The notes below the pieces were generated by a model. The model was not told the DNA's origin, made no database searches, and worked only from the letters and a program-made list of their open reading frames with translations. This document shows positions 1 through 6,128 of a stretch of 6,451 nucleotides of DNA, in pieces. The translations under genes and the position numbers were made by a program. Numbering within the stretch: position 1 is the first letter of the stretch; each line of letters begins with the position of its first letter. Source of the stretch: Pseudolysobacter sp. (GTDB lineage: Bacteria > Pseudomonadota > Gammaproteobacteria > Xanthomonadales > Rhodanobacteraceae); the NCBI GenBank assembly GCA_025351985.1, contig JANXUW010000681.1, forward strand, positions 1-6,451, written 5' to 3'.

Positions 1-2
1 GC

Positions 3-1313
3 TCATGCTTCCTCGGTGAGCGATTGCGGTGCGAGCAGATGTTCGCGATCGAACACACACATGAACGTGCTGCCGACACCGACTTCGCTCTGGATTTCGA
101 GCCGTGCATGATGCAGGTTCAGCACATGCTTGACGATCGAAAGCCCGAGTCCAGTACCGCCGGTTTCGCGCGATCGGCTGGTCGATACGCGATAAAAACG
201 TTCGGTAATGCGCGGAATATGATGCGGCGGAATGCCCTGGCCGGTATCGCTCACGGCGAAGCGGCCGCCTTGGTCTTCGTCGCTCCAGCGAATCGCGATG
301 CGTCCGCCTGCGGGGGTGTAACGCACGGCGTTGGTGATGAGGTTCGAGAATGCGCTGTGCAGTTCCTTGGCCGAGCCTTTCAAGTCGTGTTCGCTGCCGA
401 TATCAAGCGTGATGCGATGCTTGCCCTGGCTCAAGCCTTCGGCTTCGCGCTTGAGCGTAAGCAGCAATGAGTGCATCACCACGCGCTCTTCGGGCAGGCT
501 TTCCTGCGCTTCGAGGCGCGACAGCGTGAGCAGGTCTTCGACGATCTGGGTCATGCGCCGCGACTGCGTGCGCAATTCGCGCAGGATCGAATCCCATTCC
601 GGCATCTGCTCGGGTTCGAGCATGTCCAGATAACCGTGCACCACGGTCAGCGGGGTGCGCAATTCGTGTGAGACGTTTGCGACAAAATCGCGGCGCACCT
701 GTTCCAGTCGCATCACGTTGCTGATGTCGCGCGCAACCAGCAGCGATTGCTCGCTGCCGTAGGGAATCATGCGCAGACTCAGGCGGATCGCGTCATTAGG
801 CGGCGAGGGCACATCGGCCAATGGCTCGATTGCGGCGCTATCGGCAAGCCATTCGGCGACGCGTGGCGCACGCACGAGGTTGCTGAAATAACCGCCGATA
901 TCCTGCGGATATTTCAATCCGAGCAAACGTGTGGCGGCCTCGTTGAACCAGAGAATGCGTTGTGCGTTGTCGAGCACCACCGTAGCATCAGGCAGCGCCG
1001 TGGCGGCGTCACGAAATGCGCGCAACAGGCCGACCAGGCGACGTTTGCGCACGAACTCCGAGCGTTGCCGCCGCGACAGCAGATCATGCAATTCGCCCCA
1101 GATGCCCCAGCCTTCTGCCGGCGGCACGCGACGCTGCAAGCGCAGCGAGGTTTCTAGGCCGTGCAGATTCCATAACGTTACGGCGAGATAACCGGCGAAC
1201 AGAATCAGCAGGCACCCAGCGAGCGCGTTCAGCCACCAGCCGAACGCGGTTGCCGCGGCAATCAGACCGAGCAATCGCCACAAACTGAATTGCCAGGCGC
1301 GACTAAGTGCCAT
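3..1313 (-). CDS. phoR: Phosphate regulon sensor histidine kinase PhoR
   Basis: Inner-membrane sensor kinase that phosphorylates PhoB when phosphate is scarce and dephosphorylates it when phosphate is plentiful, in E. coli by sensing the Pst transporter through PhoU. From the ATG at 1313 the protein has 436 residues. Two hydrophobic segments lie at about residues 10-49 with almost no periplasmic loop, as in E. coli PhoR. A PAS-like region follows at about 95-200. The HisKA H-box contains H216 in SHELRTP, the N-box is NLITNA around 324-329, the G1 box is DTGQG at 356-360, the F-box ERF at 371-373 and the G2 box GGTGLG at 385-390. All catalytic boxes are intact. A TTG two codons upstream (1319) is the only other start, because a stop precedes it; neither has a clear Shine-Dalgarno site. 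It lies 96 bases downstream of phoB. The family call is firm; the phosphate role rests on the PhoB partner. Confidence 0.95.
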   Translation of the reverse strand: MALSRAWQFSLWRLLGLIAAATAFGWWLNALAGCLLILFAGYLAVTLWNLHGLETSLRLQRRVPPAEGWGIWGELHDLLSRRQRSEFVRKRRLVGLLRAFRDAATALPDATVVLDNAQRILWFNEAATRLLGLKYPQDIGGYFSNLVRAPRVAEWLADSAAIEPLADVPSPPNDAIRLSLRMIPYGSEQSLLVARDISNVMRLEQVRRDFVANVSHELRTPLTVVHGYLDMLEPEQMPEWDSILRELRTQSRRMTQIVEDLLTLSRLEAQESLPEERVVMHSLLLTLKREAEGLSQGKHRITLDIGSEHDLKGSAKELHSAFSNLITNAVRYTPAGGRIAIRWSDEDQGGRFAVSDTGQGIPPHHIPRITERFYRVSTSRSRETGGTGLGLSIVKHVLNLHHARLEIQSEVGVGSTFMCVFDREHLLAPQSLTEEA

Positions 1314-1371
1314 GACCAATCGTCATTCGGGGCAACGGCACGGTGCTATGGCAGCGGAACGTTTGCGACAT

Positions 1372-1389
1372 GTGGCAATGATGCGCCAC
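1372..1389. repeat. Small inverted repeat in the phoB-phoR spacer
   Basis: The 96 bases between the phoB stop and the phoR start contain GTGGC, an 8-base interval and GCCAC. This could form a 5-bp hairpin in the phoB-phoR transcript. No run of T follows on the minus strand, so it does not look like an intrinsic terminator. It could be a processing or stability element, or chance. Nothing else is recognisable in the spacer. Confidence 0.3.
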
Positions 1390-1409
1390 GGTCTTGTCCG
1401 TGTCTGCGC

Positions 1410-2099
1410 TCAAAGGCTGGTGGAAAAGCGATAACCGGCACCGCGCACGGTCTGTACGAGGCCATCGCTATGGAACGGTTCAAGGGTTTTGCGCAGGCGG
1501 CGGATATGGACATCGACCGTGCGTTCCTCGACGTAGACGCTGCCGCCCCAGACGTGATCGAGCAGCTGACTGCGCGAATACACGCGCTCGGCGTGAGTCA
1601 TGAAAAAATGCAGCAGGCGATATTCGGTCGGGCCGATCTGCACGGTCTGGCCGTTGGCAAAAACCCGGTGCGCAGCGCTATCGATGGTGATGCCGCCGAG
1701 CTCGATCACACCGTCGGCGTCGTCGCCATGCGTGCGCCGCATCACCGCCTTGATCCGCGCCAGCAATTCCCGCGTGGAGAACGGCTTGACGACATAGTCA
1801 TCAACGCCGGCATCGAGTCCGCTGACACGATCGGTTTCTTCACCGCGCGCGGTAAGTATGATGATCGGGACTTCGCGCGTGAGATCTTCCTTGCGCAGGC
1901 GCCGCGCGAGATCGATACCGCTCATGCCGGGCAGCATCCAGTCGAGCAGGATGAGGTCGGGTACGCGTTCCATGATGGCGTTTTGTGCGGTGCGGGCATC
2001 CAGCGCATGGGTCGAATCCATGCCCGCTTTACGCAGCGCGAAGGCGACCATTTCGCCGATGGCGGGTTCGTCTTCGACGATCAAAATATGTTTTTGCAC
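1410..2099 (-). CDS. phoB: Phosphate regulon response regulator PhoB
   Basis: Cytoplasmic transcription factor of the OmpR/PhoB family, phosphorylated by PhoR, which binds Pho boxes and activates phosphate-scavenging genes. It has 229 residues, the same length as I recall for E. coli PhoB. The receiver domain (about 1-120) has the acidic pocket E9/D10, phospho-acceptor D53, T83 and K105. The winged-helix domain (about 130-229) has the recognition segment [12 protein letters not shown] at 193-204 and the wing [10 protein letters not shown] at 216-225. Residues known to touch DNA in E. coli PhoB (W184, R193, T194, R201, T217, R219) occur at the same positions, so a canonical Pho box is expected. 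The start is GTG at 2099 with GGTGAG just upstream; an in-frame stop a short way upstream leaves no earlier start. It is followed by phoR and may be autoregulated through the site at 2128-2145. Confidence 0.97.
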   Translation of the reverse strand: MQKHILIVEDEPAIGEMVAFALRKAGMDSTHALDARTAQNAIMERVPDLILLDWMLPGMSGIDLARRLRKEDLTREVPIIILTARGEETDRVSGLDAGVDDYVVKPFSTRELLARIKAVMRRTHGDDADGVIELGGITIDSAAHRVFANGQTVQIGPTEYRLLHFFMTHAERVYSRSQLLDHVWGGSVYVEERTVDVHIRRLRKTLEPFHSDGLVQTVRGAGYRFSTSL

Positions 2100-2127
2100 A
2101 AGCTCACCAACTGGTTGCGCGACAGGC

Positions 2128-2145
2128 TGCCGCGTTTTATGACAT
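2128..2145 (-). promoter_or_regulatory. Candidate Pho box upstream of phoB
   Basis: On the minus strand, reading from 2145, the bases ATGTCATAAAAC match the first 7-bp unit plus AT-rich spacer of the Pho box consensus (CTGTCAT, 4 bases, CTGTCAT) in 11 of 12 places. The second unit at the expected phase is poor (CGCGGCA). A CTGTCGC occurs slightly further on, at 2119-2125, two bases out of the 11-bp register. The site lies about 30-45 bases upstream of the phoB start. This is seen by eye; binding is an inference supported by the conserved DNA-contact residues of the PhoB encoded next to it. Confidence 0.4.
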
Positions 2146-2163
2146 GCCTATTGCAGCGGTTAA
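2136..2163 (-). promoter_or_regulatory. Possible sigma-70 promoter for phoBR
   Basis: On the minus strand TTAACC (2163-2158), a 16-base gap and CATAAA (2141-2136) match the -35 and -10 consensus at 4 of 6 bases each. The -35 element overlaps the bepA stop codon and the -10 overlaps the candidate Pho box. It is weak, and phoB may instead depend on read-through from bepA, 60 bases upstream. Confidence 0.25.
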
Positions 2164-3941
2164 TTGTTACGCTCGGATGACAGCGGGGTGCAAGCATTCG
2201 GGCCGATGCAAAACGTGGTCGAGGATTTACGCGAGTTCGTGGCGTTTGCGTCGTGTTGTGTCGCATTGCTGTCACGTCCCGATTCGGCACGCACGCCTTG
2301 CCGTTTGGTATCTTGCGCATCCGGCTTGATGTGCTTGCGGCGCAACTCCAGCACGTACGGCGTCAGTTCGGTAATGCGGGCCTCGATGCGCGCACGCTGG
2401 TAATAATCGAGATCGGCGCGACTGGTCAGGGCCTTGAGCTGATTCAAGGCATCCTCGACATGGCCGCTATACAACGCGGCCTCGGCATACGCCTGGCCGG
2501 CGCGAATCTTGTCGCCGGCGAGTTCGCAGGCACGCGCAAAATTGGTCTGCATGCTCGGATCGTCGCTTTCGTCCAGCAGCAACGGACGCAGCAATTCCTG
2601 GGTCTTGTGCGCGCTCTTGGCGTCGGCTTGCTGCAACAGGGCGTCGCTATGCATCAATGCGAGCGCGCGATTCCGCGGATAATTCGTTTCGAGCTCGGCA
2701 TAACGCTTGAGCGCAGCATCACGCCGGCCGAAAGAGAATTCACTCTGCGCAATACCGATCTGGAACACGAGTTGATCGGGCTGCGCGGTACCGAGTTTCT
2801 GCATCTGCGCCAGCGCTTTTTCCGGCTGGTGCGCGTACAACAATGCCAACGCATAACCATAGCGATTGGCCGTGGTATCGAAGCTCGGATTGTCGCGCAG
2901 GTTATCGCTGTAATAGCCCAGGATCGCATTTGGGTTGATCGCGGTAAGTACGCGGACGCGTTCTCGCATCAGTTCGTAATAGCGTTGCGAAACCTCGCGG
3001 TCATGCTGCAGATTGACATGCGTCGCGGCGCCGTCGGCGAGCGGGTTTTTGCCACCGGGCCCGGTTTGCAGCAACAGCCACGACGATGACGGCGCAGCAT
3101 GTCCCGCGGTACTTTCCAGCAAGGGGCTGCGATCCGCGACTTCCTTGCTCAGACTTTCGGCGCGTGATTTCGCATCGCTGATGCGGGATGTGGAAACCGG
3201 GTGGGTGCGCAGAAATTCTGGCACCTCGCCATCATCGCTGGGACGCAATGCCTGTTGCATGCGCTGGAAAAATCCGGCCATCGCATTTGGATCGAAGTTG
3301 GCGCGCGCCAGAGTTTGTATGCCCATGCGATCGGCTTCGACTTCGTCTTTGCGCGTGAAGTTGATCTGGCGCTGCTGGATCGCCGCCATGCCGCTGACGA
3401 TCGCGGCTGTTCCCGCATCGCCGCTGCCGCCACGCGTTGCGATCAACGCGCCGAGCATTGCCAGTGCGATTGGCAGCGTTGCTTTTTGGGCATCTTCAAA
3501 TGCGCGAACCAAATGGTTTTGCGTGATATGACCGATCTCATGCGCCATCACCGCAGCGAGTTCGCTTTCGGTCGTCGTCGTGACAAGCAGGCCGGTATAC
3601 ACCGCGACAAAACCGCCCGGTGCGGCAAATGCATTGATGATGTCGTCGCGCACCAGAAAAAAGGTGAACGCCTGGTCGGGCTTGTCGCTGTGGGCAACCA
3701 GGCGATAGCCAAGCGCATTGATGTAAGCCACCAGCAACGGATCGTCGAGCACCATGTCCAGCGAGCGCATTTCGTGCAGCATCGATGCACCGTACTGGCG
3801 CGCTTCTTCCGGCGACAGGATCTCGCCGGCCGAGCTGCCGATATTCGGCAGATTCACATCAGCCGCGCGGACATGACCGATTCCGGCCAGCACGCTACAG
3901 GCACAGAATGTGAGTACAGGAAAAAAATTTTTAACGCGCAT
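2160..3941 (-). CDS. bepA: BepA-type periplasmic M48 metalloprotease with TPR repeats
   Basis: Zinc metalloprotease and chaperone of the periplasm. In E. coli, BepA (YfgC) assists outer-membrane protein assembly, notably LptD, and degrades misassembled forms at the BAM complex. The chosen ATG at 3941 gives 593 residues beginning with a signal peptide (MRVKNF, hydrophobic core to about 25, likely cleavage after VRA at 26). The M48 site HEIGH has ligands H134 and H138 and catalytic E135. KDEVEAD supplies a glutamate ligand near 200, and THP at 246-248 holds a histidine equivalent to BepA H246. Residues about 320-530 are helical and TPR-like. A TTG at 3989 would add 16 residues ahead of the signal peptide, so it is rejected. 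The protein is about 100 residues longer than E. coli BepA, partly from a polar tail after about 540. It diverges from the glutaredoxin gene and lies 60 bases upstream of phoB. Confidence 0.9.
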   Translation of the reverse strand: MRVKNFFPVLTFCACSVLAGIGHVRAADVNLPNIGSSAGEILSPEEARQYGASMLHEMRSLDMVLDDPLLVAYINALGYRLVAHSDKPDQAFTFFLVRDDIINAFAAPGGFVAVYTGLLVTTTTESELAAVMAHEIGHITQNHLVRAFEDAQKATLPIALAMLGALIATRGGSGDAGTAAIVSGMAAIQQRQINFTRKDEVEADRMGIQTLARANFDPNAMAGFFQRMQQALRPSDDGEVPEFLRTHPVSTSRISDAKSRAESLSKEVADRSPLLESTAGHAAPSSSWLLLQTGPGGKNPLADGAATHVNLQHDREVSQRYYELMRERVRVLTAINPNAILGYYSDNLRDNPSFDTTANRYGYALALLYAHQPEKALAQMQKLGTAQPDQLVFQIGIAQSEFSFGRRDAALKRYAELETNYPRNRALALMHSDALLQQADAKSAHKTQELLRPLLLDESDDPSMQTNFARACELAGDKIRAGQAYAEAALYSGHVEDALNQLKALTSRADLDYYQRARIEARITELTPYVLELRRKHIKPDAQDTKRQGVRAESGRDSNATQHDANATNSRKSSTTFCIGPNACTPLSSERNN

Positions 3942-4155
3942 GCAAAGCCCGGATTGAAGTTCGCTTTGGATAACCTTAACGCAGCGCAAGTTCCGCAGCC
4001 ACTGCTAATTCCAGCGCGCGCTGTCAGGCTGGGTTTTGCTGTCGTGCGACCAGACTAAACAAGACGTGACGCGAAAATCTGCGACGCCCTGCAAGGCGCG
4101 TCATTTTTAGCAGATAATGTCTGAATCGCGTCCCACATTCGCAGCAGAGAACGCC
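3942..4155. other. Divergent intergenic region between bepA and glutaredoxin gene
   Basis: This is the only sizeable non-coding stretch in the window and must hold promoters for both directions. It contains a perfect 12-bp palindrome CAGCGCGCGCTG at 4012-4023, a short GC-rich inverted repeat with a T-run at 4083-4108, and a GATAAT element at 4113-4118. I could not find a convincing -35/-10 pair for bepA, and no small ORF or RNA gene can be supported here. Confidence 0.5.
4089..4118 (+). promoter_or_regulatory. Possible promoter of the glutaredoxin operon
   Basis: GATAAT at 4113-4118 matches the -10 consensus at 5 of 6 bases. A poor -35, CTGCAA at 4089-4094, sits 18 bases upstream (3 of 6). 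Transcription would begin near 4125, giving a leader of about 30 bases before the ATG at 4156. This also argues against the upstream in-frame ATG at 4117, which would overlap the -10 element. Confidence 0.3.
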
Positions 4156-4419
4156 ATGACCAGAGCACTTGTTTACAGCACCGCGATTTGCCCGTATTGC
4201 GTCGCAGCCAAGAATTTTCTCAAGCAGAAAGGCATCGATTACGACGATGTGCGCATCGATACCGACTCCGCGCGTCGCGAAGAAATGCTCACACGCACGC
4301 AGCGCCGCACCGTACCGCAGATTTTCATCAACGATAAACACATCGGCGGCTACGACGATCTCGTCGCCTTTGATCGTAGCGGCGGCTTGGCCGAGTTGCT
4401 GGCAGGAGCAAATTCGTGA
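4156..4419 (+). CDS. grxC: Glutaredoxin, class I dithiol (GrxC-type)
   Basis: Small cytoplasmic thiol-disulfide oxidoreductase that uses glutathione to reduce disulfides and glutathionylated proteins. It has 87 residues, typical of GrxA/GrxC proteins. The active site CPYC lies at C12-C15, the cis-proline motif TVP at 52-54, and the glutathione-binding GGYDD at 64-68. The strand/helix order fits a single thioredoxin fold. I chose ATG 4156 because residue 1 then sits directly before the first beta strand and AGAGA lies just upstream at 4146-4150. An in-frame ATG at 4117 would add 13 residues (SESRPTFAAENA) that the family lacks. Its stop overlaps the GTG start of the AhpD-like gene, indicating an operon with possible functional coupling. 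Confidence 0.95.
   Translation: MTRALVYSTAICPYCVAAKNFLKQKGIDYDDVRIDTDSARREEMLTRTQRRTVPQIFINDKHIGGYDDLVAFDRSGGLAELLAGANS
4404..4408 (+). promoter_or_regulatory. Strong Shine-Dalgarno site fixing a GTG start
   Basis: AGGAG lies seven bases before the GTG at 4416 and inside the last codons of the glutaredoxin gene. It supports the GTG start of the next gene and re-initiation by ribosomes finishing the glutaredoxin. Confidence 0.75.
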
Positions 4420-4817
4420 GCAATCGGATCAGGCAGTTCACGGATTTTCGCCAGCGTCTCAACGCACGCATACTGGAGCAGGATAATCAGGTTGTCCGCC
4501 GCTTTTTCGCGCTGGATACGCAAACCTACAAGGATGGCGCGCTATCGCTCAAGACCAAGGAAATGCTCGGTTTGGTGGCATCGCTGGTATTGCGTTGCGA
4601 TGACTGTGTTTCGTATCACGTAGCGCAGTGCGCCGAGGCCGGCGTGAGTCGCGACGAGTTTTTTGACGTGTTCAGCGTCGGATTGGTGGTTGGTGGATCG
4701 ATCGTGATTCCGCATTTGCGCCGCGCGGTGGATTTTCTCGACGAGATCGAGCGCGAAGGTCATGTATACGCGGTGGATGAAGACGATATCGACGTCAGCA
4801 TCGGCGTCGGCGAGTAA
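4416..4817 (+). CDS. Carboxymuconolactone decarboxylase family protein, AhpD-like
   Basis: Probable thiol-based peroxidase or redox protein of the CMD/AhpD superfamily, 133 residues. The signature E49-x11-C61-x2-C64-x3-H68 has the same spacing as the proton-relay set E118, C130, C133, H137 of Mycobacterium AhpD, and the helical context (KTKEMLGLVASLVLRC) fits the family. True carboxymuconolactone decarboxylases usually lack the CxxC pair, so a redox role is more likely than aromatic degradation; this is an inference. A hydrophobic helix with VGGSIVIPH follows at about 91-100, and the C-terminal 15 or so residues form an acidic tail. The start is GTG 4416, in a GTGA overlap with the glutaredoxin stop and with a strong ribosome site. 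The physical partner and peroxide substrate are unknown; the glutaredoxin upstream is a natural candidate reductant. Confidence 0.88.
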   Translation: MSNRIRQFTDFRQRLNARILEQDNQVVRRFFALDTQTYKDGALSLKTKEMLGLVASLVLRCDDCVSYHVAQCAEAGVSRDEFFDVFSVGLVVGGSIVIPHLRRAVDFLDEIEREGHVYAVDEDDIDVSIGVGE

Positions 4818-4836
4818 CGACCGCGCGGTTTTGCTA

Positions 4837-4858
4837 CTGGTGGATTATGCGCAACCAG
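4837..4858. repeat. Inverted repeat between convergent genes
   Basis: CTGGT and ACCAG separated by 12 bases lie between the stops of the AhpD-like gene and the secreted-protein gene. A 10-base palindrome ACCGCGCGGT at 4820-4829, followed by TTTG, is just beside it. Either could weakly end transcription, but the stems are short and no proper T-tract follows, so I do not call a terminator. Confidence 0.25.
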
Positions 4859-4876
4859 CTGCGTATCGAATAACGA

Positions 4877-6025
4877 TCAGGGCGACAGTCGAATCAGGCG
4901 TATGCGGCCATGATCCGGCATCACGCCCTCAAGCCGGCCGATCGCGACAGCATTGAATTGTGCCAACGTGATGCCGTTGTTACCTAGCAATGTGCAGCTT
5001 TGTGGCGGCGCGCTCGGCCGTTGCGTATCGCGCCAGCAGTTCAGCGAGTTGTCGCTGTTGCTGTCGCTCAGCCGAAAATTCTGCTCGCTTTGCGTTTGCA
5101 CCTGATCGAAGTGCAGGCGCTGGGTTGCTTTGAGTGGGTCGTCCGGCACGAGAATCCAGTCGCCTTGCCAGACATGCCCATCCGGCGGGTCTGCAAACGC
5201 CATCCTTGACAGCGTCAGCGCGCGTAACTCCAGCGCATTCGAGTCGTCAGCACTGCTGCGGGTGAACCACGCCACAGCACGGCCGCTGGACTGAAATTCG
5301 AGATCGAGGTTTAGCGCGGTAGCGGCCTGCGTTGACTGCGTTTTATCGCCAAATAGGCTGCTGCCACCTTGCACGCGCAGCATCGGGATATGCGCGATGC
5401 TGCTTTCAAGCAGGCCGGTGCCGAGATACCACACCGGCGCGCCGTCGCTTTCATAACTGAGCGCAGAAACGGTCAGCGTGCGTCCCTGTAGTTCGATCAC
5501 CAACCCCGTTCCCGGGGAAGCTGTGGAATTACCTTCCGGTTGAGCCCACCAGTAACCCGATTCCGGGGTCGCCACGGCATCTGCAGAGGTTGTATCCACC
5601 AAGCCAAAGGCATACAGGCGCAGCGGCGCATGCGCGCCTTGGGCCGCATAGATACTGACGTGATAGCTACCTGCCGGCATGAGCGTAACGCCACTGGCAG
5701 CAGCAGGTGCGGCGTTGAATGTGAACGGGACGGGCGTTGCGGCGCAAACGGTTTTTTTGTTGCGCACATCGATCCGCACATCGTTGCCGTCGACATTGAT
5801 GCGTTCGATTTCGGGCGCGCAGGCGTTTGGCCACATACCCGAAACACCGAGCGTCCAAGGCAGTACGAGATCGCTATTCGACGGAGGAATCAGATGAATG
5901 TCGGTTGCGCCTTCACTGGCGGCATTCGAGAAACCGAAAAAGCACAGCGCAAAAACCACGCTCAGCAAGGCGCACCAGCGCGCAGGCGGTTTAACCCATG
6001 ATGAGGATGTTTCAGCCGATTGCAT
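4877..6025 (-). CDS. Secreted protein of unknown function
   Basis: I do not recognise a named family. From ATG 6025 the protein has 382 residues: a Ser-rich N-region with basic residues, a hydrophobic core at about 18-33 and a likely signal peptidase I site near SNA/A (33-36). The mature part is rich in Ser, Thr, Gly and Trp and has four cysteines, C69, C94, C330 and C344, which could form two disulfides. Residues 157-206 (GYWW, then GTGLVIELQG, then YESDGAPVWYLGTG) resemble a Gly/Trp segment I associate with secreted proteins of Xanthomonadales. A second Trp-containing stretch, VWQGDWILVPDD, lies at 285-296. Alternative starts are ATG 6058 and GTG 6094. The last has the best Shine-Dalgarno (AGGTGA) but would put about 40 residues before the hydrophobic core. 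It converges with the AhpD-like gene; the 59-base gap contains only small inverted repeats and no clear terminator. Confidence 0.75.
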   Translation of the reverse strand: MQSAETSSSWVKPPARWCALLSVVFALCFFGFSNAASEGATDIHLIPPSNSDLVLPWTLGVSGMWPNACAPEIERINVDGNDVRIDVRNKKTVCAATPVPFTFNAAPAAASGVTLMPAGSYHVSIYAAQGAHAPLRLYAFGLVDTTSADAVATPESGYWWAQPEGNSTASPGTGLVIELQGRTLTVSALSYESDGAPVWYLGTGLLESSIAHIPMLRVQGGSSLFGDKTQSTQAATALNLDLEFQSSGRAVAWFTRSSADDSNALELRALTLSRMAFADPPDGHVWQGDWILVPDDPLKATQRLHFDQVQTQSEQNFRLSDSNSDNSLNCWRDTQRPSAPPQSCTLLGNNGITLAQFNAVAIGRLEGVMPDHGRIRLIRLSP

Positions 6026-6043
6026 GCCCCCGCCGATATTTTC

Positions 6044-6072
6044 TTGTTCGCGCAACATCCATCTACGATAAT
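6044..6072 (+). promoter_or_regulatory. Candidate sigma-70 promoter of the isocitrate dehydrogenase gene
   Basis: TTGTTC at 6044-6049 (3 of 6 to the -35 consensus), an exact 17-base spacer and GATAAT at 6067-6072 (5 of 6 to the -10). Transcription would begin near 6079-6080, giving a leader of about 50 bases. The element lies inside the 5' end of the longest reading of the divergent secreted-protein gene, which supports a shorter start for that gene. Confidence 0.45.
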
Positions 6073-6080
6073 GCACAGTT

Positions 6081-6093
6081 TGGCGTGACGCCA
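6081..6093. promoter_or_regulatory. Perfect 13-bp palindrome, possible operator
   Basis: TGGCGT-G-ACGCCA is a perfect inverted repeat with one central base. It sits 8 bases after the candidate -10 element, at the predicted transcription start of the dehydrogenase gene and between the two divergent genes. The position suits a repressor site. As RNA it could fold only with a 4-bp stem and 5-base loop. No regulator is identified. Confidence 0.35.
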
Positions 6094-6128
6094 CCTCTCT
6101 TTTTCACCTTTGCAGAGATTTTCACATT

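Noticed and set aside
24..1288. Several plus-strand open frames opposite phoR
   Set aside because: They are antisense shadows; phoR carries intact kinase boxes throughout.
1290..2180. Long open frame of 296 codons on the plus strand opposite phoB
   Set aside because: phoB on the other strand has all family motifs over its full length. The antisense translation has no recognisable domain and is an expected shadow of codon bias.
3942..3989. TTG start extending BepA by 16 residues
   Set aside because: It would place non-hydrophobic residues ahead of a signal peptide that begins perfectly at ATG 3941.
4021..4044. Two CTGTC repeats upstream of bepA, considered as a Pho box
   Set aside because: The repeats start 18 bases apart, not 11, and the bases between are not AT-rich.
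2253..4058. Two plus-strand open frames of 278 and 285 codons (2253-3089 and 3201-4058) opposite bepA
   Set aside because: They mirror the coding bias of bepA, lack domain features and have no convincing start context.
4083..4108. GC-rich inverted repeat followed by ATTTTT, resembling an intrinsic terminator
   Set aside because: No plus-strand gene lies upstream for it to terminate, the stem is only 4-5 bp with two competing folds, and it sits just before the candidate -10 element of the glutaredoxin operon.
4117..4155. Upstream ATG extending the glutaredoxin by 13 residues
   Set aside because: It overlaps the candidate -10 element, adds residues the family lacks and has no ribosome site, while ATG 4156 has AGAGA at a good distance.
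5540..6001. 153-codon plus-strand frame opposite the secreted-protein gene
   Set aside because: The minus-strand frame is longer, has a signal peptide and plausible secreted-protein composition; the plus-strand frame is Arg- and His-rich with no domain.
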